From Trypanosoma brucei gambiense DAL972 (taxonomy: Eukaryota; Euglenozoa; Kinetoplastea; Trypanosomatida; Trypanosomatidae): a stretch of DNA of 64,000 bases. Of the stretch, positions 1 to 10,616 are shown piece by piece (position 1 is the first letter of the stretch; the number at the start of each line of letters is the position of its first letter). The stretch spans positions 248,001 to 312,000 of the forward strand of contig NC_026740.1 in NCBI RefSeq assembly GCF_000210295.1. Reading direction: 5' to 3'. The notes under the pieces were generated by a model. That model was not told the origin of the DNA. It saw nothing but the letters and a program-made list of their open reading frames with translations, and did no database searches. Made by a program: the position numbers and the translations under genes.

Positions 1-112
1 CTTCCAATTTTTTTTTGGTTTTGGGGCTTTCTATGACTTTATTTGAGAACTGCATCGTCTTTCCACCAAGCATCAAAAAGAAGTACCAAGAGGCTTGCGC
101 GGTCGTGAGTAA

Positions 113-3100
113 ATGCCACCGAGAAAGAGAAGCAAGCGGCCACGAGACCAAGAACAGTCCGCCGAAGCTGAGACAGCAACGACAGGAATCGAATCACTGG
201 TGGGTCGTGAAGGGGACCCCATTACACATGATTTCATTGACGAATGCAACGGTGATGAAAGTGATTCGGATAACCAGATATTAGCAGCTTCATTCAAGAA
301 GCGGACGAAACGCCGAGCTGAAAAGATGGTGGGCAACGGGAACGACACTGTGCTGACTGATGGTGACGATGATGAGTGTATCGCTGAGCAGGAAGACAAG
401 GTAACGAAAGCGCTACAGGCACGACTGCGGTGTGGAATGCAGCGCTTTGCAACGTCGGCAACGAATCAGGGGGGACTAGTCAAACCCTCCGGGCCACCGA
501 GTTCAGTTGCAGCCGCCGCTCAACGTAGTACGACCACGAAAAGGGATAATCTCACTAACAGCCGGCGTCAGGAGATTTTTGTTGAGCACGTGAAGCACTT
601 TATGCGATACACGGTGATTGCCGATAAGGCCCGGAAGTTGGTTTCGCTCGAAGAACGGCCGAAGGAGGATCCAGATGTTGGGAACGACCGCGTAGAACTA
701 CTGCGGATTCACGTGTCCTTGCCATGCGTATGGCGCTACATACTGCACGAGTGGGAGCGAGTGGAAGAAGCGTCTAAGAAATCATCGTCGTTGGCAGCAT
801 CCCGTGATGCCTCAGTGAGCAGACTCGTGAGTTTATTCATGAAGTGCCTTAACTCTTTAGATGGCATTCACGCGCTTCTATTCATTGCTTGTGCAGCTTG
901 CCGTGCGTTGGATTTGACGGGCGGCGTAACGAGCGTTCTATTGCACTTGTTGCTGGAGACTGGTCGCGTGGAGGAGGACCGCCTTTTGAAATCAGACAGT
1001 GGGGAGCTCGTGTACAAGGCGATCGAAGAAATTGATAAGGAAATGCATAGTCGGTTTGGGGGCAGCGACTGTTGTTATTTCCAGGCTCACTCGTACCTTT
1101 TGTTGTTAATATGGTACACCCAAAGGGATGTGTCCGACAACGGAGGTCCTCTGAAAATGAGCCACCAAGTCGTCCTTTCACAGGCATTTGTGAAGGCGAC
1201 ATCGCCTTACCAAACGGCGCGCACGCGAAGGGGAAGTAAAGCAGCGGCTTCTGTTGCTCCCTCTGAGGAATCAGGGAAGAGAAAGCCGCGCGGCCGGCGC
1301 GGCGCGGGAAGCAGCGAAGACGGTGCCGCGTTATCAGGTTTTGATCGGCATGCGACTTTGGTGACGGAGGTGCAGGAGCATGAGACGAGGTGGGCGGAAG
1401 ACAGTTCCAAATTCCTTTTCAGTTTGTACGCTCTTCAAAATGCCAGCGGTAGTGCCTCCTACGGCATGAAGAAACTGGCGCTCCGGGAGGTCATGGGAGC
1501 CGTGTTCCTCTTCCACCGCGTCCTTTCTGAAAGCGGAGTGAATGACTTCCTATTGGAATCAAAGGAAAGCCGCATAAGGGAGTTACATGAATGGTCGTTG
1601 TCAAAAGGCTTTGTCACGCCCCCTCTCACACATGGTGGTGAGAGCAGCAACAACGGTACCACTGTTAACAGCTTTGCTTCAACTGATGTTGGAGAGGATG
1701 GTCTGAACGTAATGAGTATGGCCGGAAGGACCTACCGTGAATGTACTGACGTGGAGAGAAGTTTTCCACGCGTGGCGAATGCGCGAGCTATGCTTCAACA
1801 CGTCACGCAGATTGCTGCCGCTAATTACCGTGGGAACACACGTGCAGTAGGGGAGGGGTTCCCCCATGAGTATATTCGGGCACGTCTGCATCCTCACCAA
1901 GTAGAGAGCCTCGCTTACATGCTTGAACGGGAAACGCGTGGTCTGGCACAGTACGTTGAACTTCGTGGCTTCTTTGAAGCTACCTCAGGCTTACCCTCAG
2001 AAGTTGCGGATCGAAGTGCAGGAAGAGGGAGCAGAGAGTTTTCACTCTTCTACTCTTCCATGTCCTCTGAGTGGTTCATTGTGCGCAGTGATTCTTTGTC
2101 CGCTCGCTTCGCTCGTCGAGCACTGCATTGCGGTTTTTTATGTGATGAAATGGGATTGGGTAAAACGCTGGTAGTGCTCTCCCTGTGTGCAACCGCAAAG
2201 AAGCGTGCCATTGAGTTGGAGGAAACAGAAGTACCGACGGTCACCACATTAGGCACCGTGAAGGGGTCTAATGTGGGTGCCGTCAACAAGGCATTTGCAG
2301 AGAGTGATGCCGGCACGGCGGGCGCAGGTGAGGATGAGCCGATCTATTTGTGGCGACACATCCGGGTTCGTAAAACAGGTGCACTGTGGTCAGATATGTT
2401 GGAGGTTTTATACGGCAGCTTACCGCAGCCGGTGTACCTTCCCACACCAAAGCCGCTTCCGAAAACGACCCTTGTGGTGGTGCCGCTCTCACTATTGATT
2501 CAGTGGGTGTCGGAAATTGATCGCTTTTATCCACTTGCTCGATACATATTGTTTCACGGCCCATCGCGGCAGCGCTACACCTATGAAGACTTTTGCTCTG
2601 CCGATTTTGTGATCACCACGTACGAAACCGTCGGTGCCCACCTGCGAGTGGAGACAGATGCAGCGTTTCGTCTTCTAACTATGACGCTGCCGTATATGGA
2701 ACATAAAGATGCTTCCTTGGCGCAGTGGGATACCTTTTGCCGCGGATGTAACGAACGTCGGGCCCGGGCAGCGTCAGCGTCCCAAGGGGTAAATGACTGC
2801 GATGGATCTGCTGATGTCTTCGATAGCATTCTTAGCCTGTTTGAATCGGCCCGGAGGCAAGTAGTTCTGGAGGCGGAAGGGGCACCGCCCGGTCCGACAC
2901 TTGACTTTGTTTCTCAGTGGGACAAAACGTTTCGAGAGTTCCTGCGGAGTGACGTTCTTTACCTGACGGATTTCGTCTTTGAACGCATTATACTTGACGA
3001 ATCGCAGAAGTGCTCGAAGACCTCCAGGCTTCAGTACCTCCAGGCTCGCCGTCGATGGGTTGTGTCGGGAACACCCATCAACAACAACGACGTCAACTCT

Positions 3101-4951
3101 CTTCAACCTTTATTTAAGTTCCTGTGGGCCGAGCTTAGTCCATCGTATTCTGTGTCTCCACTAAGCGCGTTTTATTGCTCCTCTTACGACAAACAGCGGC
3201 ACATGATCTCCGCCCTCAACGCATTCAGAAGTTCGAGGAAGATGGCACGATATGCGATTAACAGCTTTTACGTCGGCCGTCACTCAAAGTCGTCCCCAAG
3301 TGACACACGACATGTCCTGACCCAACCGGCAATAAGGAAGCCACTGTGCATGTGTAGGCTCTGCAATCCGTTTACTAAGAAAACAGTTTATCCGAAATCT
3401 CCTGTGCTCACTTTGAAGGATGCATTGTATCGTCGTGTAACGTCCGCTGCAAGCGAGGAAGAAACCGAGGGATTCATTTCCGACCGTGGTGGTTTGTTCC
3501 GGTCGTGGCGGTTTTCTGTGCCCTTGACACATCTGATGGTCCGTCATGAGAAAACGGAGGAGCTGCAGAGGGCTCTGCAACTTTCTCCTGTCACCGAAGC
3601 GCATGTGGAGGTTCCACTACTGGACGGCGAGCGCTTTCTCTATGATTACGCGGGAGACGTTGTAGCTCGGGGTGTTGCACTTTTGCAACGCCAGGGGTTG
3701 GTGGGAAACTGTTCAGCGAAGCTGCTGTCATGGGTCTGCTTACTTGGCCGTATGGCGTTGCATCCTTCAACAGCCTTCGCTGACGTCCGAAACAGTGATC
3801 AAGCACTGTATGTGCAGTCCCATCAGAAAAATGAGCAAGTCGCTTCCAACTTCCTGAGTTCAGTTGTTTCCGTAACACCTAACGACGCGTTGGCGTACGC
3901 TAGGAAGCTTATCGCGAACCGGCTTAATACTACGGGAACCAGGAAAGGTCGGGGTGAAACCAATGTGTTGGTTCCCCCGGAGACGACGGTGGAGACACTG
4001 CGCAAACTGACGCTTGATCCCCCTGAAGTTCCAGAGTGCGCCATATGTCTCGATACTATGCTCCACCCAACCTTACTAAGCTGCTTCCATCTATTTTGTA
4101 AGGAGTGTCTGTTTGCGACGATACAGGTGGCGAGACCAACACTTTCAAACGAAACTACCGCCCGCTGCCCTCATTGTAGAAACCCCAAAAGCATGAGGGG
4201 AAAGATGATGGTAATTCAGGTGGAAAATACGCAAGTAAGCACGCTGGGTGCACTCCAAGATGAGGGCATGGCGCCCCCCAACGGTGAAAACGTTTCTCAC
4301 GAAGAACTGAAGCGACGGGTTGATGCTGTTGGGCGCGGTAGTCGAATTCCAAGGCTGATTCAACTGCTTGAAGACATATGGAATGAGGCCCCAGACGACA
4401 ACGTGTTGGTGTTCTCAAAGGTGCCAGCGATCCTGCAAATGGGAGAGGTAGCCCTAAAGGAGGCTGGCTACCAAAACGTACACGTGATCGATAATCACGT
4501 AACTTTGGTTCAGCGGAAGAAAATTTTCGCCCAGCTCCACGCCAATGCAGCGACCACCGCCTCAGCAACGGGGTCGGCCTCAGGAAGCACGCCTTCGGGT
4601 AACAATCGAGGACACGTGCTGTTTCTCTCCTCCCGGGTTGCATGCTCAGGGCTCAATTTGGTCTTTGCGAACCGCTTGATTTTTATGGAACCCAACCTCA
4701 ACCCAGCCCAGCACCAGCAGGCAGTTGGTCGCATTGACCGTTGCGGACAGTTGAAGAGAACATATGTGTATGTAATGTATGCACCTCGCACTATTGAGGA
4801 GAGGATCATGAATCGGACCTCAGCTCTGCTGCAGGAGGCAAGTCAAGGTACTTTTCCTGACGTAGCAACAGGTCGAGGGGCTCCGGCAGGAAATACCTCT
4901 TCAATGGGACAAAGCGAGTTAATTACTTTACTTCAAGCGCAACAGACGTGA
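113..4951 (+). CDS. SNF2-family ATPase with embedded RING finger (RAD5/SHPRH-like)
   Basis: A 1612-residue protein of the Rad5/SHPRH/HLTF type: a Swi2/Snf2 DNA translocase with a RING E3 ligase domain placed between the two helicase lobes. Seen directly: Walker A DEMGLGKT at residues 678-685, a DESQ box II at 962-965 followed by VVSGTPINNN (motif III), a C3HC4 RING from C1309 (CAICLD) to C1355 (CPHC), and helicase motif VI VGRIDRCGQ at 1538-1546. Two large insertions split lobe 1, as in SHPRH. The family acts in post-replication repair by polyubiquitinating PCNA and remodelling stalled forks in the nucleus; that role here is inferred. The N-terminus is basic (PPRKRSKRPR), a likely nuclear signal. 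The start is the first ATG after a T-rich tract and AG acceptors around 47-70. I see no HIRAN domain, so SHPRH-like is the better guess than HLTF. Confidence 0.93.
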   Translation: MPPRKRSKRPRDQEQSAEAETATTGIESLVGREGDPITHDFIDECNGDESDSDNQILAASFKKRTKRRAEKMVGNGNDTVLTDGDDDECIAEQEDKVTKALQARLRCGMQRFATSATNQGGLVKPSGPPSSVAAAAQRSTTTKRDNLTNSRRQEIFVEHVKHFMRYTVIADKARKLVSLEERPKEDPDVGNDRVELLRIHVSLPCVWRYILHEWERVEEASKKSSSLAASRDASVSRLVSLFMKCLNSLDGIHALLFIACAACRALDLTGGVTSVLLHLLLETGRVEEDRLLKSDSGELVYKAIEEIDKEMHSRFGGSDCCYFQAHSYLLLLIWYTQRDVSDNGGPLKMSHQVVLSQAFVKATSPYQTARTRRGSKAAASVAPSEESGKRKPRGRRGAGSSEDGAALSGFDRHATLVTEVQEHETRWAEDSSKFLFSLYALQNASGSASYGMKKLALREVMGAVFLFHRVLSESGVNDFLLESKESRIRELHEWSLSKGFVTPPLTHGGESSNNGTTVNSFASTDVGEDGLNVMSMAGRTYRECTDVERSFPRVANARAMLQHVTQIAAANYRGNTRAVGEGFPHEYIRARLHPHQVESLAYMLERETRGLAQYVELRGFFEATSGLPSEVADRSAGRGSREFSLFYSSMSSEWFIVRSDSLSARFARRALHCGFLCDEMGLGKTLVVLSLCATAKKRAIELEETEVPTVTTLGTVKGSNVGAVNKAFAESDAGTAGAGEDEPIYLWRHIRVRKTGALWSDMLEVLYGSLPQPVYLPTPKPLPKTTLVVVPLSLLIQWVSEIDRFYPLARYILFHGPSRQRYTYEDFCSADFVITTYETVGAHLRVETDAAFRLLTMTLPYMEHKDASLAQWDTFCRGCNERRARAASASQGVNDCDGSADVFDSILSLFESARRQVVLEAEGAPPGPTLDFVSQWDKTFREFLRSDVLYLTDFVFERIILDESQKCSKTSRLQYLQARRRWVVSGTPINNNDVNSLQPLFKFLWAELSPSYSVSPLSAFYCSSYDKQRHMISALNAFRSSRKMARYAINSFYVGRHSKSSPSDTRHVLTQPAIRKPLCMCRLCNPFTKKTVYPKSPVLTLKDALYRRVTSAASEEETEGFISDRGGLFRSWRFSVPLTHLMVRHEKTEELQRALQLSPVTEAHVEVPLLDGERFLYDYAGDVVARGVALLQRQGLVGNCSAKLLSWVCLLGRMALHPSTAFADVRNSDQALYVQSHQKNEQVASNFLSSVVSVTPNDALAYARKLIANRLNTTGTRKGRGETNVLVPPETTVETLRKLTLDPPEVPECAICLDTMLHPTLLSCFHLFCKECLFATIQVARPTLSNETTARCPHCRNPKSMRGKMMVIQVENTQVSTLGALQDEGMAPPNGENVSHEELKRRVDAVGRGSRIPRLIQLLEDIWNEAPDDNVLVFSKVPAILQMGEVALKEAGYQNVHVIDNHVTLVQRKKIFAQLHANAATTASATGSASGSTPSGNNRGHVLFLSSRVACSGLNLVFANRLIFMEPNLNPAQHQQAVGRIDRCGQLKRTYVYVMYAPRTIEERIMNRTSALLQEASQGTFPDVATGRGAPAGNTSSMGQSELITLLQAQQT

Positions 4952-5429
4952 TGCTGGCATTTTTTTGCTGTTTCTGAATTGACCTCGGGATCGCCGACGA
5001 TCACATGACCCTCCACCCTCCACCCTCCAAGCCCAAACCCATTTTTTGAGTCGTTTCTTTTTTTTTTTTAAATAACTATTTTGTTTCCTCTCCCTTATAT
5101 TTGTGACGCCCAGGATATTTTGTTTCTGTTCGGAGACGATTGTTGTGAGTTCTAGAACTGCACCCTGAAAAAGGATTTTTAAAAAAGGGGCGATGGGATG
5201 TTTGCCATTTTACGTTTTTTTGTTTTTCTTTTTATGTCGTGCATTGTTTTAACGTTTGTTGCCGTCTCCATTTTGTCTTTGTTTATTATTATTATTATTT
5301 TTTTAGGGTTGATTCAGGGGTGGTGGGTGAGGAGGCCCTTGGCGGGGAATTTATCTCTTTCTCTTTTCTTCTGTTGACTTTGTTTTTCCTTTTATCCACA
5401 GGGTAGCGATGAGGCAAGGATGTCCATAC

Positions 5430-5445
5430 ATATATATATATATAT
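5430..5445. repeat. TA microsatellite
   Basis: Alternating TA run in the long spacer. Confidence 0.9.
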
Positions 5446-6410
5446 TTATAGGTGAAGGAATGTACAAACATGAAACAAATAAGTGGATATTTAAATATAT
5501 AAGTATATATGTACTTGTGTAATGTGAGTGAGTAAATAAATAAGTGAATGAGTCTGCGTGTGTTTCGAATATTGACGAAATGAATCTATGAACTAAGTTA
5601 TGTATTCTTTTTCCCCCTTTCCAGTATCCCTTGTATTTTCGGGCGCTGATGTTTCTTTTGTTTTGTTCTGTTGTTGTTCTTTTCTAGAGACTTCGTTCCA
5701 AAGTACGAAAATGCCTCGTTGGTCTCTTTTCTTGTTCTTATTCTGTCTGTGAGATGCATTGCTTCATCTTAAATTTTCTGGCTTCGCCTTTCGTTTTTTT
5801 TTATTGTTTTCGCCTTACTACCGCTTCCGTGACCATCGAGAGGCGCACGTTGCTTTTGTTATGGTGCCTACGTATGCGTTGCCCATATTCCTTCACATTA
5901 CATTACATCACTGTTGTGAGCTCAATAACGTACTCAAGGAGACGGCACCACAACGAACGAGAGCGAAATGAATAAATGGAGGACAGGTGGCGAAAAAGAA
6001 AAAGTAAGAAAAAAGAGGAAAATAATAAAAGAGAAAGAAATAGAGAAGTAGAGAAAATAATTACAATAATAAAGCAAAGCATATATCATGACGGTAACTA
6101 CAATGTCTCGTGCTTTCCCCCACACATCAACGGCCCCCAAAATCTCGTCTTCCAATCAGTTCTTTCTTTCCTTTTTTGTTTTGTTGTTGTCGGCACTGGC
6201 TTTGCTTTATCAACCTATATCTATATCTATCCATATTTATATATATTTATGATTTGAAGTGACGCAACCTGCCGGTTCGCTTTATGTTAACTGAGTGGGT
6301 GGGAACAAAAGAAATTGTAAATAGCTAATTTTGTTTTCCTTTAATTGGGACAATTTTAGCGAGTACATGAGATCTTTTCCCCTCCCGTTTTTTTGCCTCT
6401 ATTGTTTATG

Positions 6411-6469
6411 ACACAGCACAAACACAAACACAAACACACGCACACACACAAACACACACACACACACAT
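6411..6469. repeat. CA-rich microsatellite
   Basis: About 59 bases of imperfect CA/CAAA repeats; the other strand reads TG. It can form Z-DNA-like alternation and is likely length-polymorphic. Confidence 0.9.
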
Positions 6470-7570
6470 ATGCTCAAAAAGGGGGGAAAAAGGGAGGAAT
6501 ACTTGTGTATGCACAAAGAAGAAAGAAAAAAAAAAGAAGAATGAAATATAGAAGGGAGCTATGAGAAGAGCAATTTTCATTGTGGTTATTTCTACTACTA
6601 TTATGAGGAACGGTAACATTGTTATTATTTAGCTTTAGTGTGCGACTATGTTACCCCATTTTGTGTTTGTTTGTTTGTTTAATTGTTATGTTCGTTCTTA
6701 TTTATATGTGTAACAAACACATCATCTTTATCTTCTATGCGCCGGGCAGGAATGATCTTGTGAATGGCGTCTTTTGCTTTTTTTTTGTGTGTGATGGAAA
6801 GAGAGAGTTCAAGAAGGGGGAAGGAGAGGAAAAAAAATAAAAAGAAAACATCATGCTTGCATGCATAGGCATTAATGTATGTCTTTGTGCGTAGTACATC
6901 GTTGCTCCAGAACACAGAAATGCAATATCTGACCAAAGTAAGGAGAGAGGAGACATAATGCGTGATACTATTTTTTTCTTTTGAAAAAGATGAAAAAGAG
7001 ATAAAGCAACAGGGGATGAAAGGTTTAAAATTATGCTTTGCTAATCGGTTACTATTATCACTACGATTATCATTACAATTACTGTTGTCATTTTTTTTTT
7101 AAAAAGTTTTAATAAAAAGAAAAGCAACAATACCATCATCGTTGCGTCGTAGAGGATACACACTTCTTTGCTACATCCCCTGTTATTTTTCCATTTTAAA
7201 ACAAAATTTGTGGTGCTGACTAATGGAAGTTAAGTGGAGCGCTCATGCACCAACGAAGAAGGACGAGGAGAGGAGGGAAATGCGGAAAGGAAAAGGAAAA
7301 AAGAAAGATCGAAACCTTCAAAGAGAGTCTAAAGGGGTGGTGTGCCGCTTACATAAAAGTAACTCCATACAAGACGTACACAAATATACATATACCTGTT
7401 CATCCTTTGATTTTCCCTTTCTTCCTCTTCTTTTTCATTTCGGCCTTGAAGCGACATTAATACTTAAAGATCCCTTGTTTTACATCTCACAGTTTAAGAT
7501 TTGTGAAGAGTGTGCATGTTTTGCTCGGCAATAAATGGGAAAATAAAGACGTGAAATATATGTATGTATG

Positions 7571-7589
7571 TATATATATATATATATAT
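7571..7589. repeat. TA microsatellite
   Basis: Nineteen bases of TA, preceded by three TGTA units from 7561. Confidence 0.9.
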
Positions 7590-7810
7590 TTCGTCCTCTC
7601 TCACACCCTCGTGTGTTCCACACGCTCAAGGGCGAACTTTTGTTGATTCTTTTTATTATTTTTCCCTTGAATGCTCTTTCACTTCCTCATAAGTTTTTAT
7701 TAGGAAGTTTAATTGTTTATTATCCTTTTTTTTAAAAAAAAAATACGTATTTTAATTTGTTTTTGCTGTTTTTTGCGAAAAAAAATTCACAAAAATTTCG
7801 TAAAATAAGT

Positions 7811-7912
7811 TGTCTTTTTCCTCTTTTTCTTTTCTTTTTTCTTTTAAATTCGTTCTTCCCGCTGTTTATATATATATATATATATATATATATGTTATGT
7901 GGGTGTATTGAG
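7811..7912 (+). promoter_or_regulatory. Predicted spliced-leader acceptor (polypyrimidine tract plus AG)
   Basis: A long C/T tract (about 7811-7862), a TA repeat, then the first AG at 7911-7912. No ATG lies between this AG and the ATG at 8002, which supports that start. Prediction only. Confidence 0.5.
7867..7893. repeat. TA microsatellite
   Basis: Twenty-seven bases of TA between the pyrimidine tract and the predicted splice acceptor of the gene at 8002. Its length could change the tract-to-AG distance. Confidence 0.9.
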
Positions 7913-8001
7913 AAAAGTGGGTTAAGTAGGGAGGTGGAAAAGGGTTCGTTAATCAAATTAGGTTAAACCTGAGAAAATAAAAAGAACGAAAATTTGTGCC
8001 A

Positions 8002-10215
8002 ATGAATACCACAGGGGAGCCCGAAAAGGCTGCTGCCCCACCAGCGGTCCGGCGGCGTGGGCGGGGGACATTCAACAGGCCGTTGCGAGCTGAAGAACCC
8101 ACCGCTCCCAACGCCACAGCGAGTCATGCGGGTGATAATGTTTCCGTAATAACAACCGTCACAACCGCTGTTCTTCCCGCCTCAACAGGTCCGTCAACTC
8201 GGGTACCTGAGGAGGATCTTGCGGCGGAATATGGTGGACAGAAGCGTGACATTCCTCTCAACATCCGTGAAAACTTCGGTGTGCATGAGGAGGAACAGGT
8301 GGTGGACACGGTGCGGCAGCTTCTGTTCCGCGGAGAGAAGCGCCGGCGGTATTGCGTTATCGTGGGAAACCTTCAAAACCCCGACAGGCCCATTACACTG
8401 AAACTGTTTGGTCATAAAGGATTGAAGCCATTTAAACTACAGAACAAACTTATCAGGTTAGTTAATATAAGTGTTAGCCGCCCACGTCTAATCAAGCAAA
8501 CAGATGCATCGAAGGAAGAACAAGAGGTGTGGAGTGGGGGTGGTAGCGACGATGAGGTAATTGCGGACGCTCAGGCTGACGCTGTGACTAAGACCGAAAA
8601 TGATTTCGACAATCAAGGTTCCTGTGACCACGGACAGCAACAAAAGTGGCGAAAAGAAGAACAAGAAGGCACACCGAAACGCGACTATGAAAGCGAAATC
8701 CAGAGGGCGCATGAGCGACGAAACCCGGGAGGGGATGGGGGAGTAAAGGATGGTGAAGAATCCCAACCGACCATTCGAATGAGTGGAAGTGAAGTGCAAA
8801 AAAACGGAAGTGGGGATATGGATGTTAAGACCAACGAACGACCACCCAGTCAATCTGGTGAAGGACGAGACCAGGGTTGGGAGGAGAAGACGATGGATAC
8901 AGAAACTCGCGACGTTGATGATTATGCGAACGAGGATGTGGTTTTGCCGCTCACCGTGGAGATACGTGATTCCACCGCCACCAACATTGGTCAGCCGTCG
9001 TCCATTGCGAACAGTCCTGTTCTCACCGCAACACGCTTCGACACGCTTTATGGTTATTTTTTTCGTGAGTTTCAGCATCTTCTGCAACTAGAGGATGTTC
9101 GGATGCATCAAGTCTCTATTAACCTTAGTCTTGGTGCCGTCTATTGTTGTTTGGCCCGTGAGGGTTCGTACATCACTCCGCTGAAATACGCAACATTTAG
9201 TGAGTTTGTACAGCGCATGAACGAGGAAAGCATGCAACTTTACTTCTTGAAGGACGCCCCGATTTGTGTTTCCCGTGCTGTTGACAGGGAGTGCGGTGCG
9301 CTGCAGTCTGAGGCCGCATTTTCGCTTGTCAAGATTTACTTCTTTTCAAATGAGCGGCAAAGCCGAACGGTTGCGCGGGCGATGTGGGATGCGCATGAAA
9401 ATCGGTTCGTATTGCTCGATATGGAGAACATGGGTGTAACCTTCACATGGACCGTCTTCTCCGTTGATGAAACTGATATTCAGAATAACCAAAAGAAACA
9501 TCAAGGGGAAGGCGTAAGCAATGATAGTGGTATTCCCGATGGTGACAGTGCTACGGAGACCGATAAACCCATGCGGAAGAAAACAGTAGCGTTCCCTTTC
9601 GAATTGGAGCTCCGGGCCTATCGTCGTTGGAAGCAGCACACGGAGCACCCAGTCGCCCCAATTGCTGAGGCAATCCTCGACAAACTTTCGTTGGCGGAGC
9701 ACAATCTCATTCAGTACGGTTCCACAATAGGCTATGAGAATATGGACTTGTCGAAAGTATGCGATGCAGACGCCGAATCAGAAGACTTTAACGTTGAGAG
9801 TATCATCGTCGAGCACACATCAAGGGTGAAACCGCGCGGTACCGACCTAACGGTTGACAGTACCTCATCATTGTGGATTGAAAACTTTGCCGCCGCCCGG
9901 GCACTTCGCGAGCGCATGGCGAAAGGACTCGTTGGAAATGAGGAAAGAAGTAACGTGAAAACGCGCCACGGGGAGCGGTCGGGACGCAAGGGAGCGCCAG
10001 TTCCTAACGTAAAGCCAGTGACGCCCGCATCCCGGTTGACATTTTTTCGTTCTCGTGGTTCAACAGTGCACTGGAAACTTCGACCGGGATACAGCACTGA
10101 GGAGAACCTCTCCCCTCTGAGCGAAGCTCTACATTTTGTGCAACAGGTGCTCAAGACGGCAAACGAAATTGAAGGCCGGTCCGCGCGTGGTGGTGTAGCA
10201 CCTGAACCTTTATAG
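8002..10215 (+). CDS. Unrecognised charged protein, 737 aa
   Basis: I do not recognise this protein. The open frame reaches GTG at 7996, but the first ATG is at 8002 (MNTTGEP), giving 737 residues. Three parts can be seen. Residues 1-155 have a basic, low-complexity N-terminus (RRRGRG) and a folded-looking stretch with YCVIVGN. Residues about 165-320 are strongly charged and rich in E, K, D, G and Q, so probably disordered. Residues about 345-490 alternate hydrophobic and polar residues (FDTLYGYFF to FTWTVFSVDE), as in a beta-rich domain, followed by a helical and then a basic C-terminal part. There is no signal peptide or membrane segment. The clean open frame over 2.2 kb, the codon use and a splice acceptor 90 bases upstream support a real gene. 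Confidence 0.88.
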   Translation: MNTTGEPEKAAAPPAVRRRGRGTFNRPLRAEEPTAPNATASHAGDNVSVITTVTTAVLPASTGPSTRVPEEDLAAEYGGQKRDIPLNIRENFGVHEEEQVVDTVRQLLFRGEKRRRYCVIVGNLQNPDRPITLKLFGHKGLKPFKLQNKLIRLVNISVSRPRLIKQTDASKEEQEVWSGGGSDDEVIADAQADAVTKTENDFDNQGSCDHGQQQKWRKEEQEGTPKRDYESEIQRAHERRNPGGDGGVKDGEESQPTIRMSGSEVQKNGSGDMDVKTNERPPSQSGEGRDQGWEEKTMDTETRDVDDYANEDVVLPLTVEIRDSTATNIGQPSSIANSPVLTATRFDTLYGYFFREFQHLLQLEDVRMHQVSINLSLGAVYCCLAREGSYITPLKYATFSEFVQRMNEESMQLYFLKDAPICVSRAVDRECGALQSEAAFSLVKIYFFSNERQSRTVARAMWDAHENRFVLLDMENMGVTFTWTVFSVDETDIQNNQKKHQGEGVSNDSGIPDGDSATETDKPMRKKTVAFPFELELRAYRRWKQHTEHPVAPIAEAILDKLSLAEHNLIQYGSTIGYENMDLSKVCDADAESEDFNVESIIVEHTSRVKPRGTDLTVDSTSSLWIENFAAARALRERMAKGLVGNEERSNVKTRHGERSGRKGAPVPNVKPVTPASRLTFFRSRGSTVHWKLRPGYSTEENLSPLSEALHFVQQVLKTANEIEGRSARGGVAPEPL

Positions 10216-10616
10216 TTGGGAGGTATTCTACGCGGCAATTACGATTGGCTTTCGTGAGAGAATGTGTTTCATACTGTTGGGCTAAGAAGTCTGCTTTCCC
10301 CCCTCTTAACCTGTTCGACGCCCCTCGATCTCGTTATGTCGTTGGGTACACCAATTGCCCCTCCTCTATTGCTTGCAGCTTATGGAATTTTGGTTCTGTT
10401 GCTCTTTTTTTTTTTTCCTCTTCCTCCCCTCAATCCTTGCGCTACTGACATTCCCATCAATACCAATAACAGACACAAAACAGTGTAAGCAGGTACCATC
10501 GCAATACCGAGGAGAATATAGCTTTGTTTGTTTTATTTTGACGTAGTGCTAAACTTTGTGTTCGCGTGCAAGTTCAGTGATATATATATTTTTGGTAAAA
10601 GTAAAACCAGACATTC
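10216..10616. other. Spacer with a predicted splice acceptor
   Basis: A strong pyrimidine tract at about 10403-10440 (with a T run) is followed by AG at 10471-10472. No ATG occurs between that AG and the next gene's start at 10617, so the 5' UTR would be about 145 bases. Confidence 0.6.

Larger units (their letters stand above)
4952..8001. other. Long gene-free spacer (3.05 kb), repeat-rich
   Basis: No convincing gene on either strand. It holds T-rich tracts, TTA repeats near 5282-5303, TA repeats at 5430-5445, 7571-7589 and 7867-7893, a CA-rich block at 6411-6469, TTTG repeats near 6664-6680, purine-rich stretches (about 5990-6060 and 6790-6850), and T/A palindromes at 5176-5186, 7091-7105 and 7726-7743. 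The last pyrimidine tract (about 7811-7862) followed by AG at 7911-7912 is the likely trans-splice acceptor of the next gene; the first ATG after it is at 8002. The rest is probably long UTR sequence. Confidence 0.7.

Noticed and set aside
5976..6257. 93-codon ATG frame in the long spacer
   Set aside because: Composed of simple purine-rich then pyrimidine/TA-rich sequence; no protein-like composition.
7223..7534. 103-codon ATG frame in the long spacer
   Set aside because: Low-complexity Lys/Glu start and no motif; cannot be supported without expression or conservation.
8488..9087. 199-codon open frame on the minus strand
   Set aside because: Antisense to the charged region of the 737-residue gene; it is open because of codon bias there, begins without a family feature, and every other gene runs on the + strand.
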